Positions 52,840 to 60,716 of a stretch of 64,000 bases of DNA are shown here, in pieces. This DNA comes from Catellatospora sp. KI3 (GTDB lineage: Bacteria; Actinomycetota; Actinomycetes; Mycobacteriales; Micromonosporaceae). The translations under genes and the position numbers were made by a program. The stretch is from assembly GCF_029948125.1 (NCBI RefSeq), contig NZ_JASAMB010000001.1:310001-374000 (forward strand), given 5' to 3'. Within the stretch, counting starts at the first letter, position 1. Every line of letters begins with the position of its first letter. Below the pieces are notes generated by a model. That model worked only from the letters and a program-made list of their open reading frames with translations, made no database searches and was not told where the DNA came from.

Positions 52840-53651
52840 GCGACAGCGGTCTGAGCCTGGCCCTGGCCCAGGGCGGCATCGAGTTCAAGCAGTTCGTGCG
52901 GACCCGCGAGTCGCTGGTGTTCACGCTGCTGTTCCCGGTGATGCTGATGCTGATCTTCGGATCGATCTTCAGCGACGTGATCATCACGCCGCCCGGGGTG
53001 TCGCCCGCCGTGACGCTGTCGCAGTACTTCGTCACCGGCATGATCGCCTCCGGCATCATGTCCACCGGCTTCCAGAACCTGGCCATCACCATCCCGATCG
53101 AGCGGGACCGGGGCGTGCTCAAGCGCTACCGCTCCACGCCGATGCCGAAGTGGATCTACTTCGCGGGCAAGATCCTGAACGTGGCGGTGCTGGCGCTGCT
53201 GTCGATCGTGCTGCTGCTCGCGGTGGCCGTCGCGTTCTACGACATCACGCTGCCCGATACCGGCCAGAAGTGGTTCACCTTCGCCTGGGTGAGCGTGCTC
53301 GGCCTCACGGCCTGCACCCTGTGCGGCATCGCGTTCTCCGGCGTGGCCAAGTCGGGCCGCTCCGGCCCGGCCGTGGTCACCCCGATCGCGCTGATCCTGC
53401 AGTTCACCTCCGGCGTCTTCTTCGAGTACTCCGACCTGCCGCCGTGGATGCAGCAGTTCGCCGCGCTCTTCCCGCTCAAGTGGATGTGCCAGGGCCTGCG
53501 CTCGGTCTTCCTGCCCGCCGACTTCGCCGCCCAGGAGGTCGGCGGCTCGTACGAACTCGGCAAGGTCGCCCTGGTCCTCGGCGCCTGGTGCGTCGGCGGC
53601 CTGGTGCTGTGCCTGCTCGGCTTCCGCTGGACCACCCGCCGGGACGGCTGA
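52836..53651 (+). CDS. ABC-2 exporter permease, first system
   Basis: This 271-aa integral membrane protein has six helices, starting SLVFTLLFPVMLMLIFGSIF, and the ABC-2 signature region IEFKQFVRTRE. EYSDLPPWMQQFAALFPLKW is typical of this permease family. It pairs with the ATPase before it and its stop overlaps the start of the next gene (TGATG). The substrate is unknown. Confidence 0.88.
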   Translation: MSDSGLSLALAQGGIEFKQFVRTRESLVFTLLFPVMLMLIFGSIFSDVIITPPGVSPAVTLSQYFVTGMIASGIMSTGFQNLAITIPIERDRGVLKRYRSTPMPKWIYFAGKILNVAVLALLSIVLLLAVAVAFYDITLPDTGQKWFTFAWVSVLGLTACTLCGIAFSGVAKSGRSGPAVVTPIALILQFTSGVFFEYSDLPPWMQQFAALFPLKWMCQGLRSVFLPADFAAQEVGGSYELGKVALVLGAWCVGGLVLCLLGFRWTTRRDG

Positions 53652-54475
53652 TGGACCGCCGCCGGGTGCTGCTGCTGGGCGGCGCCGCCCTCGGCGTCGG
53701 CGTCGCCGGAGTCGGCGTGTGGCGCGCCTTCGCCGACGGCACCGACGACGACGGCTTCGAGCTGATCCCGGACGTGCCGCTGGGCGACGAGCGGCTGGAG
53801 CAGCGCGACTCCGCCGCCCGGGGCAAGCCGGTCGACTTCTACACCGCGGTGCCCGAGGGCCACGGCGACGGGAAGGGACTGCCGGTCGTACTCGTGCTGC
53901 ACGGGGCGTCGGCGACCGCCGCCGACTTCCCGCGCTTCGGCTTCGGCCGGTTCCTCACCGACGCGGTGCGCCGGGGCGTGCCGCCGTTCGTGCTGGCCGG
54001 GGCGACCGGCGGGCGGCTGCGCTGGGAGCCTTCCGGCGCCGACGACCCGCGCCGGATGGCCGCCGAGGAGCTGCCCGCCTGGTGCGCCGAGCGCGGCTTC
54101 GACACCAGCCGGATCGCCCTGTGGGGCTGGTCCATGGGCGGGTACGGGGTGCTGCGCCTGGCCGAGCGGGCCCCGGCGGCGTACCGGGCGGTGGCCGCGT
54201 TCTCCCCGGCCGTGGCCAGGGGCGACGCCGTCTTCGCCGACGCCGCGAAACTGGCCGGGCTGCCCGTCTCCCTGTGGTGCGGCCGCCAGGACGGCTTCTA
54301 CGCGGCGGTACGGGAGCTGGAGGGCCGGATTCCGGGCGCGAAGGCCGCGTACGCCGAGGGCGCCCACACCCGCCGCTACTGGAACACGATCACCCCGGCC
54401 GCCTTCGACTTCCTCGGCCATACCCTCTCCCCCGCCGGAAACAGCCGACCGCAGGAGTCGCCTTCGGCCCGTTGA
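53651..54475 (+). CDS. Tat-type or lipid-anchored esterase of the alpha/beta hydrolase fold
   Basis: This 274-aa hydrolase begins MDRRRVLLLGGAALGVGVAGVGVW, a signal or anchor with paired arginines, so it likely acts outside the membrane. The nucleophile elbow is GWS161MGGYG, the oxyanion region LVLHGASATAADF and the catalytic His in EGAHTRRYW. It resembles esterase D/PHB-depolymerase-like enzymes. It is the third gene of the ABC-2 operon, so it may process or detoxify the exported compound. That link is inference. Confidence 0.8.
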   Translation: MDRRRVLLLGGAALGVGVAGVGVWRAFADGTDDDGFELIPDVPLGDERLEQRDSAARGKPVDFYTAVPEGHGDGKGLPVVLVLHGASATAADFPRFGFGRFLTDAVRRGVPPFVLAGATGGRLRWEPSGADDPRRMAAEELPAWCAERGFDTSRIALWGWSMGGYGVLRLAERAPAAYRAVAAFSPAVARGDAVFADAAKLAGLPVSLWCGRQDGFYAAVRELEGRIPGAKAAYAEGAHTRRYWNTITPAAFDFLGHTLSPAGNSRPQESPSAR

Positions 54476-54482
54476 GCCGACC

Positions 54483-54528
54483 CGGAACGGGTCGCCGCAT
54501 GATCCACTGCAATGCGGCACCCGTTCCG
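54483..54528 (+). terminator. Hairpin after the esterase gene
   Basis: The arms 54483-54500 and 54512-54528 pair over 17 bp with one bulged base and an 11-base loop. It lies eight bases after the esterase stop and 24 before the next gene, so it is a terminator or attenuator. Confidence 0.75.
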
Positions 54529-54552
54529 CTCCATTCCGGAGGAAACAGTCCC

Positions 54553-55053
54553 GTGAAGAAGACTCTCGCCCTGGCCGCCCTGTGCGCCGCCCTGCTCGGC
54601 ACCGCCGCCTGCGGCGGTGATCCGGCCCCCAGCGCGGCTCCGTCCACGGCCGGGTCCCCGAGCGCCGCGGCCTCCCCCACGTCCGCGGCCAAGGGCGACA
54701 CCGAGGCCGCGTGCGACGCGGCGAAGAAGGCCGACGACGCGCTCTTCGCGGTCCTCGCCCCGATCGGCCCGCACAACGTCAACGAGAAGTCGACCAAGGG
54801 CAACGTGGCCGCCGCGGTCAAGGCGATGCGGGCGGGCTACACGGACCAGATCGCCGCGGCGCAGGCAGCCTCGGCGCTGACCACCGACAGCGAGCTCAAG
54901 GCGGCCCTGGCCGCCCTGGTCGAGTCGCGCAACGCGATGGTCGCCGCGCTGGACCAGGCCGGCGGGGACGTGACGAAGATGCGCGCCGCGCAGAACTTCC
55001 AGGCGGGCATCGACGCCGAGTCCGACATCTGGGGCATCTGCACCCTCGGCTGA
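54553..55053 (+). CDS. Small predicted lipoprotein
   Basis: This 166-aa protein has a signal peptide with lipobox GTAAC20 and a Ser/Ala/Pro-rich spacer (about 24-50). A helical domain of about 115 residues follows with two or three cysteines (EAACDAAKK, WGICTLG). It resembles actinobacterial lipoproteins of unknown role. GGAGGAAA precedes the GTG by 11-12 bases, slightly long. No partner gene is evident. Confidence 0.75.
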   Translation: MKKTLALAALCAALLGTAACGGDPAPSAAPSTAGSPSAAASPTSAAKGDTEAACDAAKKADDALFAVLAPIGPHNVNEKSTKGNVAAAVKAMRAGYTDQIAAAQAASALTTDSELKAALAALVESRNAMVAALDQAGGDVTKMRAAQNFQAGIDAESDIWGICTLG

Positions 55054-55112
55054 CCCCAACCCGCCCCGCCAGCCCCGCCACCCCGGCACCCCGCCGCCCC
55101 GGCACCCCGGCA

Positions 55113-55187
55113 CTTCCATTGACACTGGCCTATCCAGAAGGCGGTTTCGCGAAATCCGTGCGCTGGATAGGCCAGTGTCAATGGAAG
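55113..55187. repeat. PalB copy 3: 25-bp perfect arms with compensated bases
   Basis: Arms 55113-55137 and 55163-55187 are exact complements around a 25-base loop holding TTTCGCGAAATCCGT. Where copies 1 and 2 have GACGCTGG/CCAGCGTC, this one has GACACTGG/CCAGTGTC, so pairing is kept by a double change. It lies between the lipoprotein and the convergent dehydrogenase. Confidence 0.92.
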
Positions 55188-55228
55188 GCGGGGCGGGGTG
55201 CGCCCGCGCGGATGTTCAGCGGGGCTGG

Positions 55229-56077
55229 TCAGTACTGGTAGAAGCCGCGCCCCGTCTTGCGGCCCAGCTCGCCGGCCGTCACCATCCGCTGCATGATCTC
55301 CGGCGGGAAGAACTTCGGGTCGGCCGTGTCGGTGTAGATGTTGCGGGCCGCGTGCGCCAGGATGTCGATCCCGGTCAGGTCCGCGGTGGCCAGCGGCCCC
55401 ATCGCGTGCCCGAAGCCCAGCTTGCAGGCGACGTCCAGATCCTCCGGGCTCACCACGCCCGACTCGACCAGCTTGACCGCCTCCACCACCAGGGCGGTGA
55501 TCAGCCGGGTGGTCACGAAGCCCGCCACGTCCCGGTTGACCACGATGCAGGTCTTCCCGATGCCCTCGGCGAAGGCCCGCACGGTCGCCAGCGCCTCGTC
55601 GCTGGTACGCAGCCCGCGCACCAGCTCGCACAGCCGCATCATCGGCACCGGGCTGAAGAAGTGGGTGCCCACGACCTGCTCGGGCCGCTGGGTGACGGCC
55701 GCGATCTGGGTGATCGGGATGGCCGAGGTGTTGGTGCCGAGCACCGCGTCCGGCTTGCAGATGCGGTCCAGCGCCCGGAACACCTCCTGCTTGATCTCCA
55801 GCTTCTCGAAGACCGCCTCGATCACGATGTCGGCCTCCGCCGCCGCCTCCAGGTCGGTGGTGGTGGTGATGCGGGCGAGCGTGTCCTGGGCGTCCTGCTC
55901 GGTGATGGTGCCCTTGGCCGCGAACCGGCTCAGCGACTTGCCGATGCCGTCGAGGCCGCGCGCGGTCGCCGCGTCGTCGAGGTCGCGCAGGGTGACCTGC
56001 CACCCCGCCTGTGCCGCCACCTGCGCGATACCGGAGCCCATGAGCCCGGCACCGATCACCGCGAGCTTCCCTGCCAT
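55229..56077 (-). CDS. 3-hydroxybutyryl-CoA dehydrogenase
   Basis: This 282-aa single-unit enzyme interconverts acetoacetyl-CoA and 3-hydroxybutyryl-CoA. The Rossmann loop is VIGAGLMGSGIAQ; TNTSAIPITQIA, the catalytic His in VVGTHFFSPVPMMRLCELV and the end GRKTGRGFYQY are intact. It is about half the length of the duplicated homologue at 37.4 kb and clearly divergent from either half. The ATG at 56075-56077 follows GGGAGGCTTGG. A full-consensus regulatory palindrome lies 36 bases upstream. Confidence 0.93.
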   Translation of the reverse strand: MAGKLAVIGAGLMGSGIAQVAAQAGWQVTLRDLDDAATARGLDGIGKSLSRFAAKGTITEQDAQDTLARITTTTDLEAAAEADIVIEAVFEKLEIKQEVFRALDRICKPDAVLGTNTSAIPITQIAAVTQRPEQVVGTHFFSPVPMMRLCELVRGLRTSDEALATVRAFAEGIGKTCIVVNRDVAGFVTTRLITALVVEAVKLVESGVVSPEDLDVACKLGFGHAMGPLATADLTGIDILAHAARNIYTDTADPKFFPPEIMQRMVTAGELGRKTGRGFYQY

Positions 56078-56112
56078 TGTCCAAGCCTCCCGAGTGCGTC
56101 GTCCCGTCGAGC

Positions 56113-56128
56113 CTAAACGATCGCTCAG
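56113..56128. promoter_or_regulatory. Pseudo-palindrome site 6, upstream of the 3-hydroxybutyryl-CoA dehydrogenase
   Basis: CTAAACGATCGCTCAG fits the pattern CTNANCGATCGNTNAG at every fixed position. It lies 36-51 bases upstream of the dehydrogenase start. Confidence 0.55.
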
Positions 56129-56215
56129 GAAGCCTCCGACGGGCGTCTTGTCGAATGCGTGCGCACTAAACCCGAATATGCCTACACGAACGCGGTACAG
56201 GTGCACACTTGGGGC

Positions 56216-56530
56216 ATGCCTGAGAGCGCTTATCTCGCCGGGCCTATGGTGGCGATCCTGACGATCGCCGTGCTGGCCGTGATCCTCTACCGCGGCTTCC
56301 AGCACGACGCGCAGACTCCCGCACCGGTGGCGCCGACCGCCCCGAAGACCGACGACTACGGGCTGCTCGCGTGCGCCGCCGTGGCCCGTACCCTCGCCGA
56401 CGCGACGCTGCTGCGCGAGCACCTGCACAGCGCCGGCATCCGCGCCACCCTGGCCACCGCGCCGGACGGCCGCATCCAGGTGCTCGTCTTCACCGACGAG
56501 GTCATGCGCGCCCGCCGCCTCGTCGGATAG
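56216..56530 (+). CDS. Small membrane-anchored protein
   Basis: This 104-aa protein has one N-terminal helix (GPMVAILTIAVLAVILYRGF, about 9-28), a Pro/Ala linker, and a soluble end DYGLLACAAVARTLADATLLREHLHSAGIRATLATAPDGRIQVLVF. The end has the alternating pattern of a DUF2007-like signal-transducing fold. It lies between divergent-promoter DNA and murA's stop. CACACT seven bases before the ATG suggests a leaderless start. The function is unknown. Confidence 0.7.
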   Translation: MPESAYLAGPMVAILTIAVLAVILYRGFQHDAQTPAPVAPTAPKTDDYGLLACAAVARTLADATLLREHLHSAGIRATLATAPDGRIQVLVFTDEVMRARRLVG

Positions 56531-56546
56531 CGGGCGCGCCCACCTC

Positions 56547-57836
56547 TCAGAAGCCGTACTCCGGGTCCGCCGGGGCCTCGGCCCGTTCGACCTCGACGCC
56601 CAGCCTGCGCAGATCGTTGGCGAAGTCGGGGTAGCCGCGGTCGATGTGGTGCACCGCCCGGACCGTCGTCACGCCGTCGCCGCACAGGCCCGCGATGACC
56701 AGCCCCGCCCCGGCCCGGATGTCGCTGGCGCTCACCTCGGCGCAGGACAGCGTCTCCCGGCCCCGGACCATCGCGTGGTGGCCCTCGATCCGGATGTCGG
56801 CGCCCAGCCGCTTGAGCTCCTCGGCGAACATGAACCGGCCGTCGAAGATGTTCTCGGTGATCAGCGACACGCCGTCGGCGACCGCGGCCATGCCGATGGC
56901 CATCGGCAGCAGGTCGGTGGCGAAGCCCGGGAACGGCAGCGTACGGACGTCGACGGCGGTGGGCCGGTCGGTCATCCGCACCCGGAACCAGTCCGGCCCG
57001 TAGTCGACCGCGCCGCCCGCCTGCTGGATCTTGTCCAGCGCGATCTCCAGCCAGCGCGGGTCGACCCCGCGCACGGTCACGTCGCCGCGCGTCATGGCCG
57101 AGCCGAAGGCCCAGGTCCCGGCCACGATCCGGTCGCCGATGGTGGCGTGCCGGACCGGCCGCAGCTGGTCCACGCCCTGCACCACCAGCTCGGAGGTGCC
57201 CGCGCCCTGGATGTTCGCGCCCATGCCGATCAGCATCTGGCAGATGTCGACGATCTCCGGCTCGCGCGCCACGTTGTCTATCACCGTGGTGCCCCGGGCC
57301 AGCACCGCCGCCATGAGCAGGTTCTCGGTGGCGCCCACGCTGGGGAAGTCGAGGCTGATCCGGGCGCCGTGCAGGCCGGACGGGGCCTCGGCGACCACGA
57401 ACCCGTGCTCGCCGCTGATGTCGGCGCCCATCTTGGCCAGGCCGGAGACGTGCATGTCGAGGCCGCGCGAGCCGATCGCGTCGCCGCCGGGGTGCGCGAC
57501 CCGCACCCGGCCGCAGCGGGCCAGCAGCGGCCCGAGCACGCAGATCGAGGCGCGCAGGCGGCGCACCAGCTCGTAGTCCGCCTCGGGGTGCAGCCGCGCG
57601 GGCACGCTGATGCGCACCTGGTCGTCCTCGAACCCCACCTCGGCGCCGAGCCGCCGCAGCACCTCGCCCATCAGGGCGATGTCGGTGATGCGCGGCACGT
57701 TGGTGATGACGCTCTCGCCCTCGGCGAGCAGCGCCGCCGCCATCAGCTTGAGCGCGGAGTTCTTCGCGCCGACCACGCCGACCTCGCCGGCCAGCCGTAC
57801 GCCGCCCTTGACCCGGATCACGTCCACGTCGGCCAT
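56547..57836 (-). CDS. murA: UDP-N-acetylglucosamine 1-carboxyvinyltransferase with Asp at the fosfomycin-target Cys
   Basis: This 429-aa enzyme adds enolpyruvate to UDP-GlcNAc, the first committed step of peptidoglycan synthesis. [18 protein letters not shown] holds the essential Lys-Asn. The loop that normally reads PGGCAIG reads HPGGD119AIGSR, so the cysteine modified by fosfomycin is Asp, as in Mycobacterium tuberculosis (Asp117). [11 protein letters not shown] and the C-terminal [13 protein letters not shown] are normal. Start ATG of MADVDVIRV. It is divergent from the cobalamin adenosyltransferase gene. Confidence 0.94.
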   Translation of the reverse strand: MADVDVIRVKGGVRLAGEVGVVGAKNSALKLMAAALLAEGESVITNVPRITDIALMGEVLRRLGAEVGFEDDQVRISVPARLHPEADYELVRRLRASICVLGPLLARCGRVRVAHPGGDAIGSRGLDMHVSGLAKMGADISGEHGFVVAEAPSGLHGARISLDFPSVGATENLLMAAVLARGTTVIDNVAREPEIVDICQMLIGMGANIQGAGTSELVVQGVDQLRPVRHATIGDRIVAGTWAFGSAMTRGDVTVRGVDPRWLEIALDKIQQAGGAVDYGPDWFRVRMTDRPTAVDVRTLPFPGFATDLLPMAIGMAAVADGVSLITENIFDGRFMFAEELKRLGADIRIEGHHAMVRGRETLSCAEVSASDIRAGAGLVIAGLCGDGVTTVRAVHHIDRGYPDFANDLRRLGVEVERAEAPADPEYGF

Positions 57837-57921
57837 CGTAGAAGCCGGATCACCGATTCGCGCGCTGGTCGGTATCGCTCCTCTGGACTCACCGCCACCC
57901 ACCACCATTAGGCTCGCTGTC

Positions 57922-58500
57922 ATGGCTGTTCACCTCACCCGCATCTACACGAAGACCGGCGACGCCGGCACCACCGCGCTCGGCAGCGGTGAGCGCGTGG
58001 CAAAAACCGACCCGCGCATCGCCGCGTACGCCGATGTGGACGAGTGCAACGCCGCGCTGGGTGTCGCACTTGCCCTTGGCAACTTAGCTGATGATGTCTG
58101 CGAGGTGTTGGTACGGGTCCAGAACGACCTGTTCGACGTGGGTGCCGACCTGTGCAACCCCATCACCCCCGACCCCAAGTACCCGCCACTTCGCATCACC
58201 GAGGACTACGTCACCCGCCTGGAAGGCTGGTGCGATGAGTTCAACGCTCGGTTGTCCAAGCTGGATTCGTTCATCCTGCCGGGGGGTACGCCGGGAGCGG
58301 CACTGCTGCACGTCGCCCGCACCATTGCCCGCCGGGCCGAACGCAGCTCGTTCGCCCTGCTGGCGGCGGATGCGCCCCGCACCAGCCCGCTGAGCGCACA
58401 GTACCTCAATCGGCTGTCTGATCTGCTGTTTATCCTCAGCCGCGTGGCGAACGCGAACGGCACCGCCGACGTCAAGTGGGTGCCCGGGGCCAACCGGTGA
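57922..58500 (+). CDS. PduO-type ATP:cob(I)alamin adenosyltransferase
   Basis: This 192-aa enzyme makes adenosylcobalamin, the cofactor of IcmA, Ecm and methylmalonyl-CoA mutase. The N-terminal ATP-binding [21 protein letters not shown] and helix phrases [51 protein letters not shown] are characteristic. TAGGCT seven bases before the ATG suggests a leaderless message. Its stop overlaps the next gene by four bases. Confidence 0.94.
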   Translation: MAVHLTRIYTKTGDAGTTALGSGERVAKTDPRIAAYADVDECNAALGVALALGNLADDVCEVLVRVQNDLFDVGADLCNPITPDPKYPPLRITEDYVTRLEGWCDEFNARLSKLDSFILPGGTPGAALLHVARTIARRAERSSFALLAADAPRTSPLSAQYLNRLSDLLFILSRVANANGTADVKWVPGANR

Positions 58501-58877
58501 TCCACCACGTCGAGGTCTGGGTCCCAGACCTGGCCGAGACCGAGCGCTCCTGGGGCTGGCTGCTGACCGAGCTCGGCTGGGCCGAGTTCCAGCGCTTCCC
58601 CGGGGGCGTCTCCTGGCGCCACGGCACCGCCTACCTGGTCTTCGAGCAGTCCCCCGCGCTGACCGGCGACCGCCACGACCGCCGCGCGCCGGGCCTGAAC
58701 CACCTCGCCCTGCACGCCGGGCCCCGCCCCGACCTCGACCGCCTGGTCGACCAGGCGTCGGCCCACGGCTGGACCCTCATGTTCCCCGACCGCCACCCGC
58801 ACGCGGGCGGCCCCGACACCTACGCCGCCTACCTGCACGACACCCAGGGCTACGAGGTGGAACTGGTCGCGGGTTAG
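58497..58877 (+). CDS. VOC/glyoxalase-fold protein
   Basis: This 126-aa protein has the VOC pattern: [23 protein letters not shown] with an N-terminal His, HGTAYLVFEQ, LNHLALHAG with a second His, and GYEVELV with a C-terminal Glu. A metal site is therefore possible. The substrate is not known; dioxygenase, lyase or resistance roles exist in the family. GTG start, coupled (GTGA) to the adenosyltransferase. Confidence 0.82.
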   Translation: MIHHVEVWVPDLAETERSWGWLLTELGWAEFQRFPGGVSWRHGTAYLVFEQSPALTGDRHDRRAPGLNHLALHAGPRPDLDRLVDQASAHGWTLMFPDRHPHAGGPDTYAAYLHDTQGYEVELVAG

Positions 58878-58882
58878 GCGCG

Positions 58883-58936
58883 GTTCCGGGGAAAGTGCAG
58901 CCGAGGCCCCCAAGATTCCTGCGCTTTCCCCGAAAC
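58883..58936. repeat. PalC copy 4, the most diverged
   Basis: Arms 58883-58898 and 58921-58936 pair at 14 of 16 bases. Read on the minus strand the loop has GGAATCTTGG, so the copy is inverted like copy 2. It lies between the VOC gene and an ABC operon read in the same direction. Confidence 0.82.
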
Positions 58937-58965
58937 TGCACGGCACAGCGCTCTACCGTGAGGCC

Positions 58966-59937
58966 ATGGCCGATGCGATCGTCGCCGAGGGGCTCGCCAA
59001 ACGGTACGGCCAGGTCCAGGCGCTGGCCGGGCTCAGCCTCAGCGTGCCGCAGGGCACGGTGCTCGGGGTGCTCGGCCCGACCGGAGCCGGCAAGACGACC
59101 ACGGTACGCATCCTCGCCACGCTGCTGCGGCCCGATCGGGGCCGCGGTTTCGTCAACGGCATCGACGTGGTCGCCGAGCCCGAGCACGCGCGCCGGCAGC
59201 TGGGCGTGAGCGCCCAGCAGACCGCCGTGGACGGCTTCCTCACCGGGTTCGAGCAGCTGGAGCTGCTGGGGCGGCTGCACCGGCTGGGCCGCCGCCGGGC
59301 CCGCTCGCGGGCCGAGGAGCTGCTGGAGCGGCTGCACCTGGCCGAGGCCGGGTCGCGGGCCGTACGCACGTACCCGCTGGCCATGCGGCGCCGCCTGGAC
59401 CTGGCGGCGGCGCTGGTCGCCGCGCCGCCGGTGCTGCTGCTGGACGAGCCCACCCGCGGCCTGGACCCGCGCGGACGGCTGGGCATGTGGGACGTGCTCA
59501 CCGAGCGCGTCCGCGCGGGCTGCACGCTGCTGCTGTGCACCGCGCAGCTGGACGAGGCCGACCAGCTCGCCGACGAGATCGTCGTGATCGACCGGGGCCG
59601 GGTCATCGCCGGGGGCACCCCGGAGGAGCTGAAGCGCCGCATCGGCGGCGAGCGCATCCAGGTGGTGCTCGGCAACCGCGCCGAGACGCAGGTGGTGGAG
59701 GACATCCTGAACCGGGTCTGCGGCGGCCAGGCCGCCGTGCTGCCCGACCAGCACCTGGTCCAGGCCCCGGTGACCGGCGGCGCGCAGGCGCTGGTCGAGC
59801 TGGTGCGGCGGCTGGACGCGGCCGGGATCGAACCCGTCGACATCGGCATCCACCGGGCCAGCCTGGACGACATGTTCCTCAAGCTCACCGGCCAGGCGGC
59901 GACGCCCACGGTGGCCGAGGAGGAGGCCCGGACGTGA
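58966..59937 (+). CDS. DrrA-like ABC exporter ATPase, second system, with weak signature motif
   Basis: This 323-aa ATPase of the daunorubicin-resistance type has Walker A GPTGAGKTT and Walker B LLLDEPTRGLD, and the DrrA-type C-terminal extension (LVRRLDAAGIEPVDIGIHRASLDDMFL). The signature reads PLAMRRRLD where LSGGMRRR is usual, so ATP hydrolysis may be altered. TACCGT precedes the ATG by six bases. It overlaps its permease gene by four bases (GTGA). Confidence 0.88.
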   Translation: MADAIVAEGLAKRYGQVQALAGLSLSVPQGTVLGVLGPTGAGKTTTVRILATLLRPDRGRGFVNGIDVVAEPEHARRQLGVSAQQTAVDGFLTGFEQLELLGRLHRLGRRRARSRAEELLERLHLAEAGSRAVRTYPLAMRRRLDLAAALVAAPPVLLLDEPTRGLDPRGRLGMWDVLTERVRAGCTLLLCTAQLDEADQLADEIVVIDRGRVIAGGTPEELKRRIGGERIQVVLGNRAETQVVEDILNRVCGGQAAVLPDQHLVQAPVTGGAQALVELVRRLDAAGIEPVDIGIHRASLDDMFLKLTGQAATPTVAEEEART

Positions 59938-60716
59938 GCGAGCTGGGCGCGATGCTGGCCGGCAGCGCGGTGCTGGCGCGCCGCAACCTGCGGCGGGCCT
60001 GGCGGCTGCCCGGGCTGCTGCTGCTCGCCGCCGGGCAGCCGGTGGCCGTCGCCCTCTTCCTCGGGTACGTCATCGGCCCGGTGCTCGCCGTCACCGGCTA
60101 CCGGGACTTCCTGCTGCCGGGCGTGTCCACCCAGGCGGTGGCGTTCGCGGGCGGCCTGGTGGCGGTGGGGCTGGCCGCCGACCGGCGCCGCGGGGCGCTG
60201 GACCGGCTCCGCGCCCTGCCGATCTCACGCTGGTCGGTGCTGTTCGGGCACGTCGGCGCGAACCTGGGGGCGCAGCTGGCGGCGCTGGCGACCGCGGTCG
60301 CGACCGGCCTGGTGACGGGCTGGCGGATCGACGCCGGCCCCGGCCGCGCCCTGGCCGGGTTCGCGCTGCTGCTGGCGTTCGGGCAGGCGGTCGCGTGGGT
60401 GTCGGTGGTGCTGGGCCTGGCCGCGCGCACCGCACAGGGGGCCCGCCGGCTCGGTTTGGTCTGGACGTACCCGTTCGTGCTGGTCTCGTGCGCGTTCCTG
60501 CCCACGGGCGAGCTGCCGGGCTGGCTGCGGCCGATCGCGGAGTGGAACCCGGTCTCGGTGGTGGCGACCGCGCTGCGGGAGCTGTGGCACGGCGGCGCGT
60601 TCCCGGCGCGCGAGCTGGCCCTGGCGCTGGTCTGGATCGTCGGGCTACTGGTCGCGGCGGTTCCGACCGCCTACCGGCTGCTGGCGCGCGGGCCGCGTCC
60701 CGGTGCGGGGGCATGA
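59934..60716 (+). CDS. DrrB-like ABC-2 permease, second system
   Basis: This 260-aa protein has six helices (LLLLAAGQPVAVALFLGYVIG, FAGGLVAVGLAA, LAALATAVATGLVTGW, FALLLAFGQAVAWVSVVLGL, TYPFVLVSCAFLPTG, LALALVWIVGLLVAAVPTA). The ELPGWLRPIAEWNPVS loop is typical of daunorubicin-type permeases. It pairs with the preceding ATPase. The stop codon lies inside a palindrome arm. The substrate is unknown; a lipophilic compound is likely. Confidence 0.87.
   Translation: MSELGAMLAGSAVLARRNLRRAWRLPGLLLLAAGQPVAVALFLGYVIGPVLAVTGYRDFLLPGVSTQAVAFAGGLVAVGLAADRRRGALDRLRALPISRWSVLFGHVGANLGAQLAALATAVATGLVTGWRIDAGPGRALAGFALLLAFGQAVAWVSVVLGLAARTAQGARRLGLVWTYPFVLVSCAFLPTGELPGWLRPIAEWNPVSVVATALRELWHGGAFPARELALALVWIVGLLVAAVPTAYRLLARGPRPGAGA

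Noticed and set aside
13289-58936. PalC copies as a degraded CRISPR array
   Set aside because: Copies are 7-23 kb apart, each is a self-contained hairpin, no regular spacers exist and no cas genes were seen.
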